Shown piece after piece: positions 11,444 through 25,660 of a stretch of 64,000 nucleotides of DNA (positions are counted from its first letter, which is position 1; every line of letters starts with the position of its first letter). Source of the DNA: Colletes latitarsis (Eukaryota > Arthropoda > Insecta > Hymenoptera > Colletidae); NCBI RefSeq assembly GCF_051014445.1, contig NC_135143.1, forward strand, positions 1,364,001 to 1,428,000, in the 5' to 3' direction. Position numbers and translations under genes: made by a program. The notes under the pieces are model-generated. The model was not told where the DNA came from. It did no database searches and saw only the letters and a list, made by a program, of their open reading frames with translations.

Positions 11444-14400
11444 GGTATCACATTACTACGTTATTCAAGCCCGAAAAACCCAGGATCTGGCCAACAAGTT
11501 TGCGAAGAAGGCAAAATCAGGAGCCTGATGCGGGCATAACCCAGACCTAACCGGTGTTATCCTCTAAAATATTGACCGAATCCAGGTTTAGTTGACTGTT
11601 ACTGTGTGGTACCACATTACTACGTGATTCAAACACGAAAAAACCCAGGATCTGGCCAACAACTATGCGAAGTAGGCAATATCATGAGCCATAATGGGGC
11701 ATAACCCAGGCAACCCAGACCTGACCGGTTTTATCCTCTAAAATATTGATCGAAACCAGGTTTAATTGTGTGTTTCAGTACGCCACCACATTACTACGTG
11801 ATACAAACCAAAGAATACCCAGGATCTGGCCAACAAGTATGCGGAAAAGGCAAAATCATGAGCCAGATGCGGGCATAACCCAGACCTAACCCACACCTAA
11901 CCGGTGTTATCCTCTAAAATATTGACCGAATCCAGGTTTAGTTGACTGTTACAATGTGGTACCACATTCCTCCGTGATTCAAACCCGAAAAAAACCCAGT
12001 ATCTGGCCAACAAGTATGGGAAGAAGGCAAAATCATGAGCCAGATGCGGGCATAACCCAGGCAACCCAGACCTAACCGGTGTTATCCTCTAAAATATTGA
12101 CCGAATCCAGGTTTAGTTGACTGTTACTGTGTGGTACCACATTCCTACGTGATTCAAACCCGAAAAAACCCAGGATCTGGCCAACAAGTATGCGAAGAAG
12201 GCAAAATGATGAGCCAGTTGCGGGCATAACCCAGACCTAACCCAGACCTAACCGGTTTTATCCTCTAAAATACTGACCGAATCCAGGTTTAATTGACTGT
12301 TACTGTGTGGTACCACATTACTACGTCACCCAAACTCGAAAAAATCAAGGATCTGGCCAACAAGTATGCGAAGAAGGCAAAATCATGAGCCAGATGCGGG
12401 CATAACCCAGACCTAACCCAGACCTAACCGGGGTTACCGACTAAAATACTGACCGAAACCAGGTTTAATTGACTGTTTCTATGTGGTACCACATTACTAC
12501 GTGATTCAAACCCGAAAAAACCAAGGATCTGGCCAACAAGAATGCGGAAAAGGCAAAATCATGAGCCAGATGCGGGCATAACCCAGACCTAACCCAGACC
12601 TAACCGGTGTTATCCTCTAAAATATTGATCGAAACCAGGTTTAATTGACTGTTTCAATAAGGTACCACATTACTACGTGATTCAGACCCGAAGAAACCCA
12701 GGATCTGGTCAACAAGTATGCGAAGAAGGCAAAATCATGAGCCAGATGCGGGCATAACCCAGACCTAACCCAGACCTAACTGGGGTTACCGACTAAAATA
12801 CTTACCGAAACCAGGTTTAATTGACTGTTTCTATGTGGTACCACATTACTACGTGATTCAAACCCGAAAAAACCAAGGATCTGGCCAACAAGAATGCGGA
12901 AAAGGCAAAATCATGAGCCAGATGTGGGCATAACCCAGACCTAACCCAGACCTAACCGGTGTTATCCTCTAAAATATTCATCGAAACCAGGTTTAATTGA
13001 CTGTTTCTATGTGGTACCACATTACTACGTGATTCAATCACGAAAAAACCCAGGATTTGGTCAAGAAGTATGCGAAGAAGGCAAAATCATGAGCCAGATG
13101 CGGGCATAACCCAGACCTAACCCAGACCTAACTGGTGTTATCCTCTAAAATATTGATCGAAACCAGGTTTAATTGACTGTTTCTGTGTGGTACCACATTA
13201 CTACGTCACCCAAACTCGAAAAAATCAAGGATCTTGCCAACAAGTATGCGAAGAAGGCAAAATCATGAGCCAGATGCGGGCATAACCCAGACCTAACCCA
13301 GACCTAACCGGTGTTATCCTCTAAAATATTGTCCGTATCCAGGTTTAGTTGACTGTTACTGTGTGGTACCACATTCCTACGTGATTCAAACCCGAAAAAA
13401 ACCCAGGATCTGGCCAACAAGAATGCGGAAAAGGCAAAATCATGAGCCAGATGCGGGCATAACCCAGACCTAACCCAGACCTAACCGGTGTTATCCTCTA
13501 AAATATTGATCGAAACCAGGTTTAATTGACTGTTTCTATGTGGTACCACATTACTACGTGATTCAAATCCGAAAAAACCAAGGATCTGGCCAACAAGAAT
13601 GCGGAAAAGGCAAAATCATGAGCCAGATGCGGGCATAACCCAGACCTAACCCACACCTAACCGGTGTTATCCTCTAAAATATTGACCGAATCCAGGTTTA
13701 GTTGACTGTTACAATGTGGTACCACATTCCTCCGTGATTCAAACCCGAAAAAAACCCAGTATCTGGCCAACAAGTATGGGAAGAAGGCAAAATCATGAGC
13801 CAGATGCGGGCATAACCCAGACCTAACCCAGACCTACCCGGTTTTATCCTGTAAAATACTGACCGAATCCAGGTTTAATTGACTGTTACTGTGTGGTACC
13901 ACATTACTACGTGACTCAAGCTCGAAAAAACCCAGGATCTGGCGAACAAGTATGCGAAGAAGCCAAAATCATGAGCCTGATGCGGGCATAACCCAGACCT
14001 AACCCAGACCTAACCGGTTTTATCCTCTAAAATATTGATCGAAACCAGGTTTAATTGACTGTTTCTGTGTGGTACCACATTACTACGTTATTCAAGCCCG
14101 AAAAACCCAGGATCTGGCCAACAAGTTTGCGAAGAAGGCAAAATCATGAGCCAGATGCGGGCATAACCCAGACCTAACCCAGACCTAACCGGGGTTACCG
14201 ACTAAAATACTGACCGAAACCAGGTTTAATTGACTGTTTCTATGTGGTACCACATTACTACGTGATTCAAACCCGAAAAAACCAAGGATCTGGCCAACAA
14301 GAATGCGGAAAACGCAAAATCATGAGCCAGATGTGAGCATAACCCAGACCTAACCCAGACCTAACCGGTGTTATCCTCTAAAATATTTATCGAAACCAGG

Positions 14401-14597
14401 TTTAATTGACTGTTTCTATGTGGTACCACATTACTACGTGATTCAATCACGAAAAAACCCAGGATTTGGTGAACAAGTATGCGAAGAAGGCAAAATCATG
14501 AGCCAGATGCGGGCATAACCCAGACCTAACCCAGACCTAACTGGTGTTATCCTCTAAAATATTGATCGAAACCAGGTTTAATTGACTGTTTCTGTGT
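11444..14597 (+). repeat. 18-monomer HOR, copy 3 (3154 bp)
   Basis: Collinear with copy 2 at an offset of 3154. It carries the original monomer class at 13838-14013 that copy 2 lost. Its end lacks the GGTATCAC variant (GGTACCAC instead at 14598), so that mark is absent from the fourth copy. GAGCCATAATGG follows at 14840, again 3154 from 11686. Confidence 0.88.
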
Positions 14598-15581
14598 GGT
14601 ACCACATTACTACGTTATTCAAGCCCGAAAAACCCAGGATCTGGCCAACAAGTTTGCGAAGAAGGCAAAATCATGAGCCTGATGCGGGCATAACCCAGAC
14701 CTAACCGGTGTTATCCTCTAAAATATTGACCGAATCCAGGTTTAGTTGACTGTTACTGTGTGGTACCACATTACTACGTGATTCAAACACGAAAAAACCC
14801 AGGATCTGGCCAACAACTATGCGAAGTAGGCAAAATCAGGAGCCATAATGGGGCATAACCCAGGCAACCCAGACCTGACCGGTTTTATCCTCTAAAATAT
14901 TGATCGAAACCAGGTTTAATTGTGTGTTTCAGTACGCCACCACATTACTACGTGATACAAACCAAAGAAAACCCAGGATCTGGCCAACAAGTATGCGGAA
15001 AAGGCAAAATCATGAGCCAGATGCGGGCATAACCCAGACCTAACCCACACCTAACCGGTGTTATCCTCTAAAATATTGACCGAATCCAGGTTTAGTTGAC
15101 TGCTACAATGTGGTACCACATTCCTCCGTGATTCAAACCCGAAAAAAACCCAGTATCTGGCCAACAAGTATGGGAAGAAGGCAAAATCATGAGCCAGATG
15201 CGGGCATAACCCAGGCAACCCAGACCTAACCGGTGTTATCCTCTAAAATATTGACCGAATCCAGGTTTAGTTGACTGTTACTGTGTGGTACCACATTCCT
15301 ACGTGATTCAAACCCGAAAAAACCCAGGATCTGGCCAACAAGTATGCGAAGAAGGCAAAATCATGAGCCAGTTGCGGGCATAACCCAGACCTAACCCAGA
15401 CCTAACCGGTTTTATCCTCTAAAATACTGACCGAATCCAGGTTTAATTGACTGTTACTGTGTGGTACCACATTACTACGTCACCCAAACTCGAAAAAATC
15501 AAGGATCTGGCCAACAAGTATGCGAAGAAGGCAAAATCATGAGCCAGATGCGGGCATAACCCAGACCTAACCCAGACCTAA
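14598..15581 (+). repeat. 18-monomer HOR, truncated copy 4
   Basis: The 3154-bp register continues from copy 3 to the CCGG at 15582, where copy 3 has the CCGGGGTTACCG class (12428) but this copy has CCGGTGTTATCC. The order of the unit is recognisable again at 16112 (CCCGGTTTTATCCTGTAAAA, matching 13838), now with an offset of 2274. The 880-base difference is exactly five monomers, so about five were lost between the two points, with substitute members in the remaining interval. Confidence 0.75.
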
Positions 15582-18500
15582 CCGGTGTTATCCTCTAAAA
15601 TATTGACCGAATCCAGGTTTAGTTGACTGTTACTGTGTGGTACCACATTCCTACGTGATTCAAACCCGAAAAAAACCCAGTATCTGGCCAACAAGTATGG
15701 GAAGAAGGCAAAATCATGAGCCAGATGCGGGCATAACCCAGACCTAACCCAGACCTAACCGGTGTTATCCTCTAAAATATTGATCGAAACCAGGTTTAAT
15801 TGACTGTTTCTATGTGGTACCACATTACTACGTGATTCAAACCCGAAAAAACCAAGGATCTGGCCAACAAGAATGCGGAAAAGGCAAAATCATGAGCCAG
15901 ATGCGGGCATAACCCAGACCTAACCCACACCTAACCGGTGTTATCCTCTAAAATATTGACCGAATCCAGGTTTAGTTGAATGTTACAATGTGGTACCACA
16001 TTCCTCCGTGATTCAAACCCGAAAAAAACCCAGTATCTGGCCAACAAGTATGGGAAGAAGGCAAAATCATGAGCCAGATGCGGGCATAACCCAGACCTAA
16101 CCCAGACCTACCCGGTTTTATCCTGTAAAATACTGACCGAATCCAGGTTTAATTGACTGTTACTGTGTAGTACCACATTACTACGTGACTCAAGCTCGAA
16201 AAAACCCAGGAACTGGCGAACAAGTATGCGAAGAAGCCAAAATCATGAGCCTGATGCGGGCATAACCCAGACCTAACCCAGACCTAACCGCTTTTATCCT
16301 CTAAAATATTGATCGAAACCAGGTTTAATTGACTGTTTCTGTGTGGTACCACATTACTACGTTATTCAAGCCCGAAAAACCCTGGATCTGGCCAACAAGT
16401 TTGCGAAGAAGGCAAAATCATGAGCCTGATGCGGGCATAACCCAGACCTAACCGGTGTTATCCTCTAAAATATTGACCGAATCCAGGTTTAGTTGACTGT
16501 TACTGTGTGGTACCACATTACTACGTGATTCAAACACGAAAAAACCCAGGATCTGGCCAACAACTATGCGAAGAAGGCAAAATCATGAGCCAGATGCGGG
16601 CATAACCCAGACCTAACCCAGACCTAACCGGTGTTATCCTCTGAGATATTGATCGAAACCAGGTTTAATTGACTGTTTCAATGAGGTACCACATTACTAC
16701 GTGATTCAGACCCGAAAAAACCCAGGATCTGGTCAACAAGTATGCGAAGAAGGCAAAATCATGAGCTAGATGCGGGCATAACCCAGACCTAACCCAGACC
16801 TAACCGGGGTTACCGACTAAAATACTGACCGAAACCAGGTTTAATTGACTGTTTCTATGTGGTACCACATTACTACGTGTTTCAAACCCGAAAAAACCAA
16901 GGATCTGGCCAACAAGAATGCGGAAAACGCAAAATCATGAGCCAGATGTGAGCATAACCCAGACCTAACCCAGACCTAACCGGTGTTATCCTCTAAAATA
17001 TTCATCGAAACCAGGTTTAATTGACTGTTTCTATGTGGTACCACATTACTACGTGATTCAATCACGAAAAAACCCAGGATTTGGTCAACAAGTATGCGAA
17101 GAAGGCAAAATCATGTGCCTGATGCGGGCATAACCCAGACCTAACCGGTGTTATCCTCTAAAATATTGACCGAATCCAGGTTTAGTTGACTGTTACTGTG
17201 TGGTACCACATTACTACGTGATTCAAACACGAAAAAACCCAGGATCTGGCCAACAACTATGCGAAGTAGGCAAAATCATGAGCCATAATGGGGCATAACC
17301 CAGGCAACCCAGACCTGACCGGTTTTATCCTCTAAAATATTGATCGAAACCAGGTTTAATTGACTGTTTCTGTGTGGTACCACATTACTACGTTATTCAA
17401 GCCCGAAAAACCCTGGATCTGGCCAACAAGTTTGCGAAGAAGGCAAAATCATGAGCCTGATGCGGGCATAACCCAGACCTAACCGGTGTTATCCTCTAAA
17501 ATATTGACCGAATCCAGGTTTAGTTGACTGTTACTGTGTGGTACCACATTACTACGTGATTCAAACACGAAAAACCCCAGGATCTGGCCAACAACTATGC
17601 GAAGAAGGCAAAATCATGAGCCAGATGCGGGCATAACCCAGACCTAACCCAGACCTAACCGGTGTTATCCTCTAAAATATTGATCGAAACCAGGTTTAAT
17701 TGACTGTTTCAATGAGGTACCACATTACTACGTGATTCAGACCCGAAAAAACCCAGGATCTGGTCAACAAGTATGCGAAGAAGGCAAAATCATGAGCCAG
17801 TTGCGGGCATAACCCAGACCTAACCCAGACCTAACCGGTTTTATCCTCTAAAATAATGACCGAATCCAGGTTTAATTGACTGTTACTGTGTGGTACCACA
17901 TTACTACGTCACCCAAACTCGAAAAAATCAAGGATCTGGCCAACAAGTATGCGAAGAAGGCAAAATCATGAGCCAGATGCGGGCATAACCCAGACCTAAC
18001 CCAGACCTAACCGGTGTTATCCTCTAAAATATTGACCGAATCCAGGTTTAGTTGACTGTTACTGTGTGGTACCACATTCCTACGTGATTCAAACCCGAAA
18101 AAAACCCAGGATCTGGCCAACAAGAATGCGGAAAAGGCAAAATCATGAGCCAGATGCGGGCATAACCCAGACCTAACCCAGACCTAACCGGTGTTATCCT
18201 CTAAAATATTGATCGAAACCAGGTTTAATTGACTGTTTCTATGTGGTACCACATTACTACCTGATTCAAACCCGAAAAAACCAAGGATCTGGCCAACAAG
18301 AATGCGGAAAAGGCAAAATCATGAGCCAGATGCGGGCATAACCCAGACCTAACCCACACCTAACCGGTGTTATCCTCTAAAATATTGACCGAATCCAGGT
18401 TTAGTTGACTGTTACAATGTGGTAACACATTCCTCCGTGATTCAAACCCGAAAAAAACCCAGGATCTGGCGAACAAGTATGCGAAGAAGCCAAAATCATG

Positions 18501-18689
18501 AGCCTGATGCGGGCATAACCCAGACCTAACCCAGACCTAACCGGTGTTATCCTCTAAAATATTGATCGAAACCAGGTTTAATTGACTGTTTCAATGAGGT
18601 ACCACATTACTACGTGATTCAGACCCGAAAAAACCCAGGATCTGGTCAACAAGTATGCGAAGAAGGCAAAATCATGAGCCAGATGCGGG
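15582..18689 (+). repeat. Rearranged satellite mosaic
   Basis: Monomers continue without a gap but no simple long period holds. The segment mixes members of the 18-mer with classes seen near 1.0-2.6 kb. Hybrid monomers mark many joins; for example near 17280 the GAGCCATAATGG tag is followed not by its usual partner but by the ACTGTTTCTGTGTGG class with GTTATTCAAGC. CCCTGGATCTGG is a private mark near 16380 and 17412. Part of this block, 17318-18462, recurs at 23092-24236. Confidence 0.75.
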
Positions 18690-19223
18690 CATAACCCAGA
18701 CCTAACCCAGACCTAACCGGGGTTACCGACTAAAATACTGACCGAAACCAGGTTTAATTGACTGTTTCTATGTGGTACCACATTACTACGTGATTCAAAC
18801 CCGAAAAAACCAAGGATCTGGCCAACAAGAATGCGGAAAACGCAAAATCATGAGCCAGATGTGAGCATAACCCAGACCTAACCCAGACCTAACCGGTGTT
18901 ATCCTCGAAAATATTCATCGAAACCAGGTTTAATTGACTGTTTCTATGTGGTACCACATTACTACGTGATTCAATCACGAAAAAACCCAGGATTTGGTCA
19001 ACAAGTATGCGAAGAAGGCAAAATCATGAGCCAGATGCGGGCATAACCCAGACCTAACCCAGACCTAACCGGTGTTATCCTCTAAAATATTGATCGAAAC
19101 CAGGTTTAATTGACTGTTTCTGTGTGGTACCACATTACTACGTTATTCAAGCGCGAAAAACCCAGGATCTGGCCAACAAGTTTGCGAAGAAGGCAAAATC
19201 ATGAGCCTGATGCGGGCATAACC
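18690..19223 (+). repeat. Dispersed copy of the 1.2-1.74 kb block
   Basis: The block matches 1203-1736 at an offset of 17487. Rare marks shared are CCTCGAAAAT (1416 and 18903) and CAAGCGCGAAA (1661 and 19148), with all intervening landmarks in register. Upstream the two diverge, since one has GGCCAACAACTATGCG and the other GGTCAACAAGTATGCG. The shared monomer class continues a little into the next block before the register changes. Confidence 0.8.
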
Positions 19224-22200
19224 CAGACCTAACCGGTGTTATCCTCTAAAATATTGACCGAATCCAGGTTTAGTTGACTGTTACTGTGTGGTACCACATT
19301 ACTACGTGATTCAAACACGAAAAAACCAAGGATCTGGCCAACAAGAATGCGGAAAAGGCAAAATCATGAGCCAGATGTGGGTATAACCCAGACCTAACCC
19401 AGACCTAACCGGTGTTATCCTCTAAAATATTCATCGAAACCAGTTTTAATTGACTGTTTCTATGTGGTACCACATTACTACGTGAGTCAAGCCCGAGAAA
19501 ACCCAGGATCTGGCCCACAAGTATGCGAAGAAGGCAAAATCATGAGCCAGATGCGGGCATAACCCAGACCTATCTCCGATCTAACCGGTGTTACCGACTA
19601 AAATGCTGACCGAATCCAGGTTTAATTGACTGTTACTATGTGGTGCCACATTACTACGTGATACAAACCAGAGAAAACCTAGGATTTGGCCAACAAGAGT
19701 GCGGAAAAGGCAAAATCATGAGCCAGATGCGGGCATAACGCAGACCTAACCCAGACCTAACCGGAGTTATCCTGTAATATATTGATCGAAACCAGGTTTA
19801 ATTGACTGTTTCAATGAGGTACCACATTACTACGTGGCTCAAGTTCGAAAAAACCCAGGATCTGGCCAACAAGTATGCGAAGAAGGCAAAATCATAAGCC
19901 AGATGCGGGCATTACCCAGACCTAACCCAGACCTAACCGGTGTTATCCTCTAAAATAATGATCGAAACCAGGTTTAGTTGACTGTTTCTATGTGGTACCA
20001 CATTACTACGTGATTCAAACCCGAAAAAACCCAGGATCTGGCCCACAAGTATGCGAAGAAGGCAAAATCATGAGCCAGATGCGGGCATAACCCAGACCTA
20101 TCTCCGACCTAACCGGTGTTACCGACTAAAATGCTGACCGAATCCAGGTTTAATTGACTGTTACTGTGTGGTGCCACATTACTACGTGACCCAAACCCGA
20201 AAAAACGCAGGATCTGGCCAACGAGTATGCGAAGAAGGCAAAATTATGAGCCAGATGCGGGCATAACCCAGACCTATCTCCGACCTAACCGGTGTTACCG
20301 ACTAAAATACTGACCGAAACCAGGTTTAATTGACTGTTTCTATGTGGTACCACATTACTACGTGATTCAAACCCGAAAAAACCAAGGATCTGGCCAACAA
20401 GAATGCGGAAAAGGCAAAATCATGAGCCAGATGCGGGCATAACCCAGACCTAACCCACACCTAACCGGTGTTATCCTCTAAAATATTGACCGAATCCAGG
20501 TTTAGTTGACTGTTACAATGTGGTACCACATTCCTCCGTGATTCAAACCCGAAAAAAACCCAGTATCTGGCCAACAAGTATGGGAAGAAGGCAAAATCAT
20601 GAGCCAGATGCGGGCATAACCCAGACCTAACCCAGACCTAACCGGTGTTATCCTCTAAAATATTGACCGAATCCAGGTTTAGTTGACTGTTACTGTGTGG
20701 TACCACATTCCTACGTGATTCAAACCCGAAAAAACCCAGGATCTGGCCAACAAGTATGCGAAGAAGGCAAAGTCATGAGCCAGTTGCGGGCATAACCCAG
20801 ACCTAACCCAGACCTAACCGGTTTTATCCTCTAAAATACTGACCGAATCCAGGTTTAATTGACTGTTACTGTGTGGTACCACATTACTACGTCACCCAAA
20901 CTCGAAAAAATCAAGGATCTGGCCAACAAGTATGCGAAGAAGGCAAAATCATGAGCCAGATGCGGGCATAACCCAGACCTAACCCAGACCTAACCGGGGT
21001 TACCGACTAAAATACTGACCGAAACCAGGTTTAATTGACTGTTTCTATGTGGTACCACATTACTACGTGATTCAAACCCGAAAAAACCAAGGATCTGGCC
21101 AACAAGAATGCGGAAAAGGCATAATCATGAGCCAGATGCGGGCATAACCCAGACCTAACCCAGACCTAACCGGTGTTATCCTCTAAAATATTGATCGAAA
21201 CCAGGTTTAATTGACTGTTTCAATGAGGTACCACATAACTACGTGATTCAGACCCGAAGAAACCCAGGATCTGGTCAACAAGTATGCGAAGAAGGCAAAA
21301 TCATGAGCCAGATGCGGGCATAACCCAGACCTAACCCAGACCTAACCGGGGTTACCGACTAAAATACTGACCGAAACCAGGTTTAATTGACTGTTTCTAT
21401 GTGGTACCACATTACTACGTGATTCAAACCCGAAAAAACCAAGGATCTGGCCAACAAGAATGCGGAAAAGGCAAAATCATGAGCCAGATGTGGGCATAAC
21501 CCAGACCTAACCCAGACCTAACCGGTGTTATCCTCTAAAATATTCATCGAAACCAGGTTTAATTGACTGTTTCTATGTGGTACCACATTACTACGTGATT
21601 CAATCACGAAAAAACCCAGGATTTGGTCAAAAAGTATGCGAAGAAGGCAAAATCATGAGCCAGATGCGGGCATAACCCAGACCTAACCCAGACCTAACCG
21701 GTGTTATCCTCTAAAATATTGATCGAAACCAGGTTTAATTGACTGTTTCTGTGTGGTACCACATTACTACGTTATTCAAGCCCGAAAAACCCAGGATCTG
21801 GCCAACAAGTTTGCGAAGAAGGCAAAATCATGAGCCTGATGCGGGCATAACCCAGACCTAACCGGTGTTATCCTCTAAAATATTGACCGAATCCAGGTTT
21901 AGTTGACTGTTACTGTGTGGTACCACATTACTACGTGATTCAAACACGAAAAAACCCAGGATCTGGCCAACAACTATGCGAAGTAGGCAAAATCATGAGC
22001 CATAATGGGGCATAACCCAGGCAACCCAGACCTGACCGGTTTTATCCTCTAAACTATTGATCGAAACCAGGTTTAATTGTGTGTTTCAGTACGCCACCAC
22101 ATTACTACGTGATACAAACCAAAGAAAACCCAGGATCTGGCCAACAAGTATGCGGAAAAGGCAAAATCATGAGCCAGATGCGGGCATAACCCAGACCTAA
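19224..22200 (+). repeat. Dispersed copy of 1-819 and 3197-5757
   Basis: 19224-20042 matches the first 819 bases of the window at an offset of 19223, including the rare CCAGTTTTAATTG (218 and 19441), and ends where GGCGAACAAG and GGCCCACAAG part. The same DNA also aligns with 3197-5274 at an offset of 16267, marked by AATAATGATCG at 3687 and 19954. From about 5275 the offset becomes 16443, one monomer more, and holds to the divergent tag at 5641 and 22084. The order of a 3-kb block has therefore been kept over 16 kb apart from one inserted or lost monomer. Confidence 0.8.
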
Positions 22201-25200
22201 CCCAGACCTAACCGGTTTTATCCTCTAAAATACTGACCGAATCCAGGTTTAATTGACTGTTACTGTGTGGTACCACATTACTACGTCACCCAAACTCGAA
22301 AAAATCAAGGATCTGGCCAACAAGTGTGCGAAGAAGGCAAAATCATGAGCCAGATGCGGGCATAACCCAGACCTAACCCAGACCTAACCGGTGTTATCCT
22401 CTAAAATATTGACCGAATCCAGGTTTAGTTGACTGTTACTGTGTGGTACCACATTCCTACGTGATTCAAACCCGAAAAAAACCCAGGATCTGGCCAACAA
22501 GAATGCGGAAAAGGCAAAATCATGAGCCAGATGCGGGCATAACCCAGACCTAACCCAGACCTAACCGGTGTTATCCTCTAAAATATTGATCGAAACCAGG
22601 TTTAATTGACTGTTTCTATGTGGTACCACATTACTACGTGATTCAAACCCGAAAAAACCAAGGATCTGGCCAACAAGAATGCGGAAAAGGCAAAATCATG
22701 AGCCAGATGCGGGCATAACCCAGACCTAACCCACACCTAACCGGTGTTATCCTCTAAAATATTGACCGAATCCAGGTTTAGTTGACTGTTACAATGTGGT
22801 ACCACATTCCTCCGTGATTCAAACCCGAAAAAACCAAGGATCTGGCCAACAAGAATGCGGAAAAGGCAAAATCATGAGCCAGATGCGGGCATAACCCAGA
22901 CCTAACCCACACCTAACCGGTGTTATCCTCTAAAATATTGACCGAATCCAGGTTTAGTTGAATGTTACAATGTGGTACCACATTCCTCCGTGATTCAAGC
23001 TCGAAAAAACCCAGGATCTGGCGAACAAGTAAGCGAAGAAGCCAAAATCATGAGCCTGATGCGGGCATAACCCAGACCTAACCCAGACCTAACCGGTTTT
23101 ATCCTCTAAAATATTGATCGAAACCAGGTTTAATTGACTGTTTCTGTGTGGTACCACATTACTACGTTATTCAAGCCCGAAAAACCCTGGATCTGGCCAA
23201 CAAGTTTGCGAAGAAGGCAAAATCATGAGCCTGATGCGGGCATAACCCAGACCTAACCGGTGTTATCCTCTAAAATATTGACCGAATCCAGGTTTAGTTG
23301 ACTGTTACTGTGTGGTACCACATTACTACGTGATTCAAACACGAAAAACCCCAGGATCTGGCCAACAACTATGCGAAGAAGGCAAAATCATGAGCCAGAT
23401 GCGGGCATAACCCAGACCTAACCCAGACCTAACCGGTGTTATCCTCTAAAATATTGATCGAAACCAGGTTTAATTGACTGTTTCAATGAGGTACCACATT
23501 ACTACGTGATTCAGACCCGAAAAAACCCAGGATCTGGTCAACAAGTATGCGAAGAAGGCAAAATCATGAGCCAGTTGCGGGCATAACCCAGACCTAACCC
23601 AGACCTAACCGGTTTTATCCTCTAAAATACTGACCGAATCCAGGTTTAATTGACTGTTACTGTGTGGTACCACATTACTACGTCACCCAAACTCGAAAAA
23701 ATCAAGGATCTGGCCAACAAGTATGCGAAGAAGGCAAAATCATGAGCCAGATGCGGGCATAACCCAGACCTAACCCAGACCTAACCGGTGTTATCCTCTA
23801 AAATATTGACCGAATCCAGGTTTAGTTGACTGTTACTGTGTGGTACCACATTCCTACGTGATTCAAACCCGAAAAAAACCCAGGATCTGGCCAACAAGAA
23901 TGCGGAAAAGGCAAAATCATCAGCCAGATGCGGGCATAACCCAGACCTAACCCAGACCTAACCGGTGTTATCCTCTAAAATATTGATCGGAACCAGGTTT
24001 AATTGACTGTTTCTATGTGGTACCACATTACTACGTGATTCAACCCCGAAAAAACCAAGGATCTGGCCAACAAGAATGCGGAAAAGGCAAAATCATGAGC
24101 CAGATGCGGGCATAACCCAGACCTAACCCACACCTAACCGGTGTTATCCTCTAAAATATTGACCGAATCCAGGTTTAGTTGACTGTTACAATGTGGTAAC
24201 ACATTCCTCCGTGATTCAAACCCGAAAAAAACCCAGTATCTGGCCAACAAGTATGGGAAGAAGGCAAAATCATGAGCCAGATGCGGGCATAACCCAGACC
24301 TAACCCAGACCTACCCGGTTTTATCCTGTAAAATACTGACCGAATCCAGGTTTAATTGACTGTTACTGTGTGGTACCACATTACTACGTGACTCAAGCTC
24401 GAAAAAACCCAGGATCTGGCGAACAAGTACGCGAAGAAGCCAAAATCATGAGCCTGATGCGGGCATAACCCAGACCTAACCCAGACCTAACCGGTTTTAT
24501 CCTCTAAAATATTGATCGAAACCAGGTTTAATTGACTGTTTCAGTGTGGTACCACATTACTACGTTATTCAAGCCCGAAAAACCCTGGATCTGGCCAACA
24601 AGTTTGCGAAGAAGGCAAAATCATGAGCCTGATGCGGGCATAACCCAGACCTAACCGGTGTTATCCTCTAAAATATCGACCGAATCCAGGTTTAGTTGAC
24701 TGTTACTGTGTGGTACCACATTACTACGTGATTCAAACACGAAAAAACCCAGGATCTGGCCAACAACTATGCGAAGAAGGCAAAATCATGAGCCAGATGC
24801 GGGCATAACCCAGACCTAACCCAGACCTAACCGGTGTTATCCTCTAAAATATTGATCGAAACCAGGTTTAATTGACTGTTTCAATGAGGTACCACATTAC
24901 TACGTGATTCAGACCCGAAAAAACCCAGGATCTGGTCAACAAGTATGCGAAGAAGGCAAAATCATGAGCCAGATGCGGGCATAACCCAGACCTAACCCAG
25001 ACCTACCCGGTTTTATCCTGCAAAATACTGACCGAATCCAGGTTTAATTGACTGTTACTGTGTGGTACCACATTACTACGTGACTCAAGCTCGAAAAAAC
25101 CCAGGATCTGGCGAACAAGTATGCGAAGAAGACAAAATCATGAGCCTGACGCGGGCATAACCCAGACCTAACCGGTGTTATCCTCTAAAATATTGACCGA

Positions 25201-25660
25201 ATCCAGGTTTAGTTGACTGTTACTGTGTGGTACCACATTGCTACGTTATTCAAGCCCGAAAAACCCTGGATCTGGCCAACAAGTTTGCGAAGACGGCAAA
25301 ATCATGAGCCTGATGCGGGCATAACCCAGACCTAACCGGTGTTATCCTCTAAAATATTGACCGAATCCAGGTTTAGTTGACTGTTACTGTGTGGTACCAC
25401 ATTACTACGTGATTCAAACACGAAAAAACCCAGGATCTGGCCAACAACTATGCGAAGAAGGCAAAATCATGAGCCAGATGCGGGCATAACCCAGACCTAA
25501 CCCAGACCTACCCGGTTTTATCCTGTAAAATACTGACCGAATCCAGGTTTAATTGACTGTTACTGTGTGGTACCACATTACTACGTGACTCAAGCTCGAA
25601 AAAACCCAGGATCTGGCGAACAAGTATGCGAAGAAGGCAAAATCATGAGCCAGATGCGGG
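22201..25660 (+). repeat. Rearranged mosaic joining to the right-hand HOR
   Basis: Monomers are uninterrupted and reuse classes of 15.4-18.5 kb. GAATGTTACAATG at 15978 recurs at 22960. The 1145-bp stretch 23092-24236 repeats 17318-18462 at a constant offset of 5774, shown by the four-C variant GAAAAACCCCAGG and by GGTAACACATT at 18421 and 24195. From about 24.4 kb the GCCTGACGCGGG variant (25148) characteristic of the right-hand repeat appears. Confidence 0.75.
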
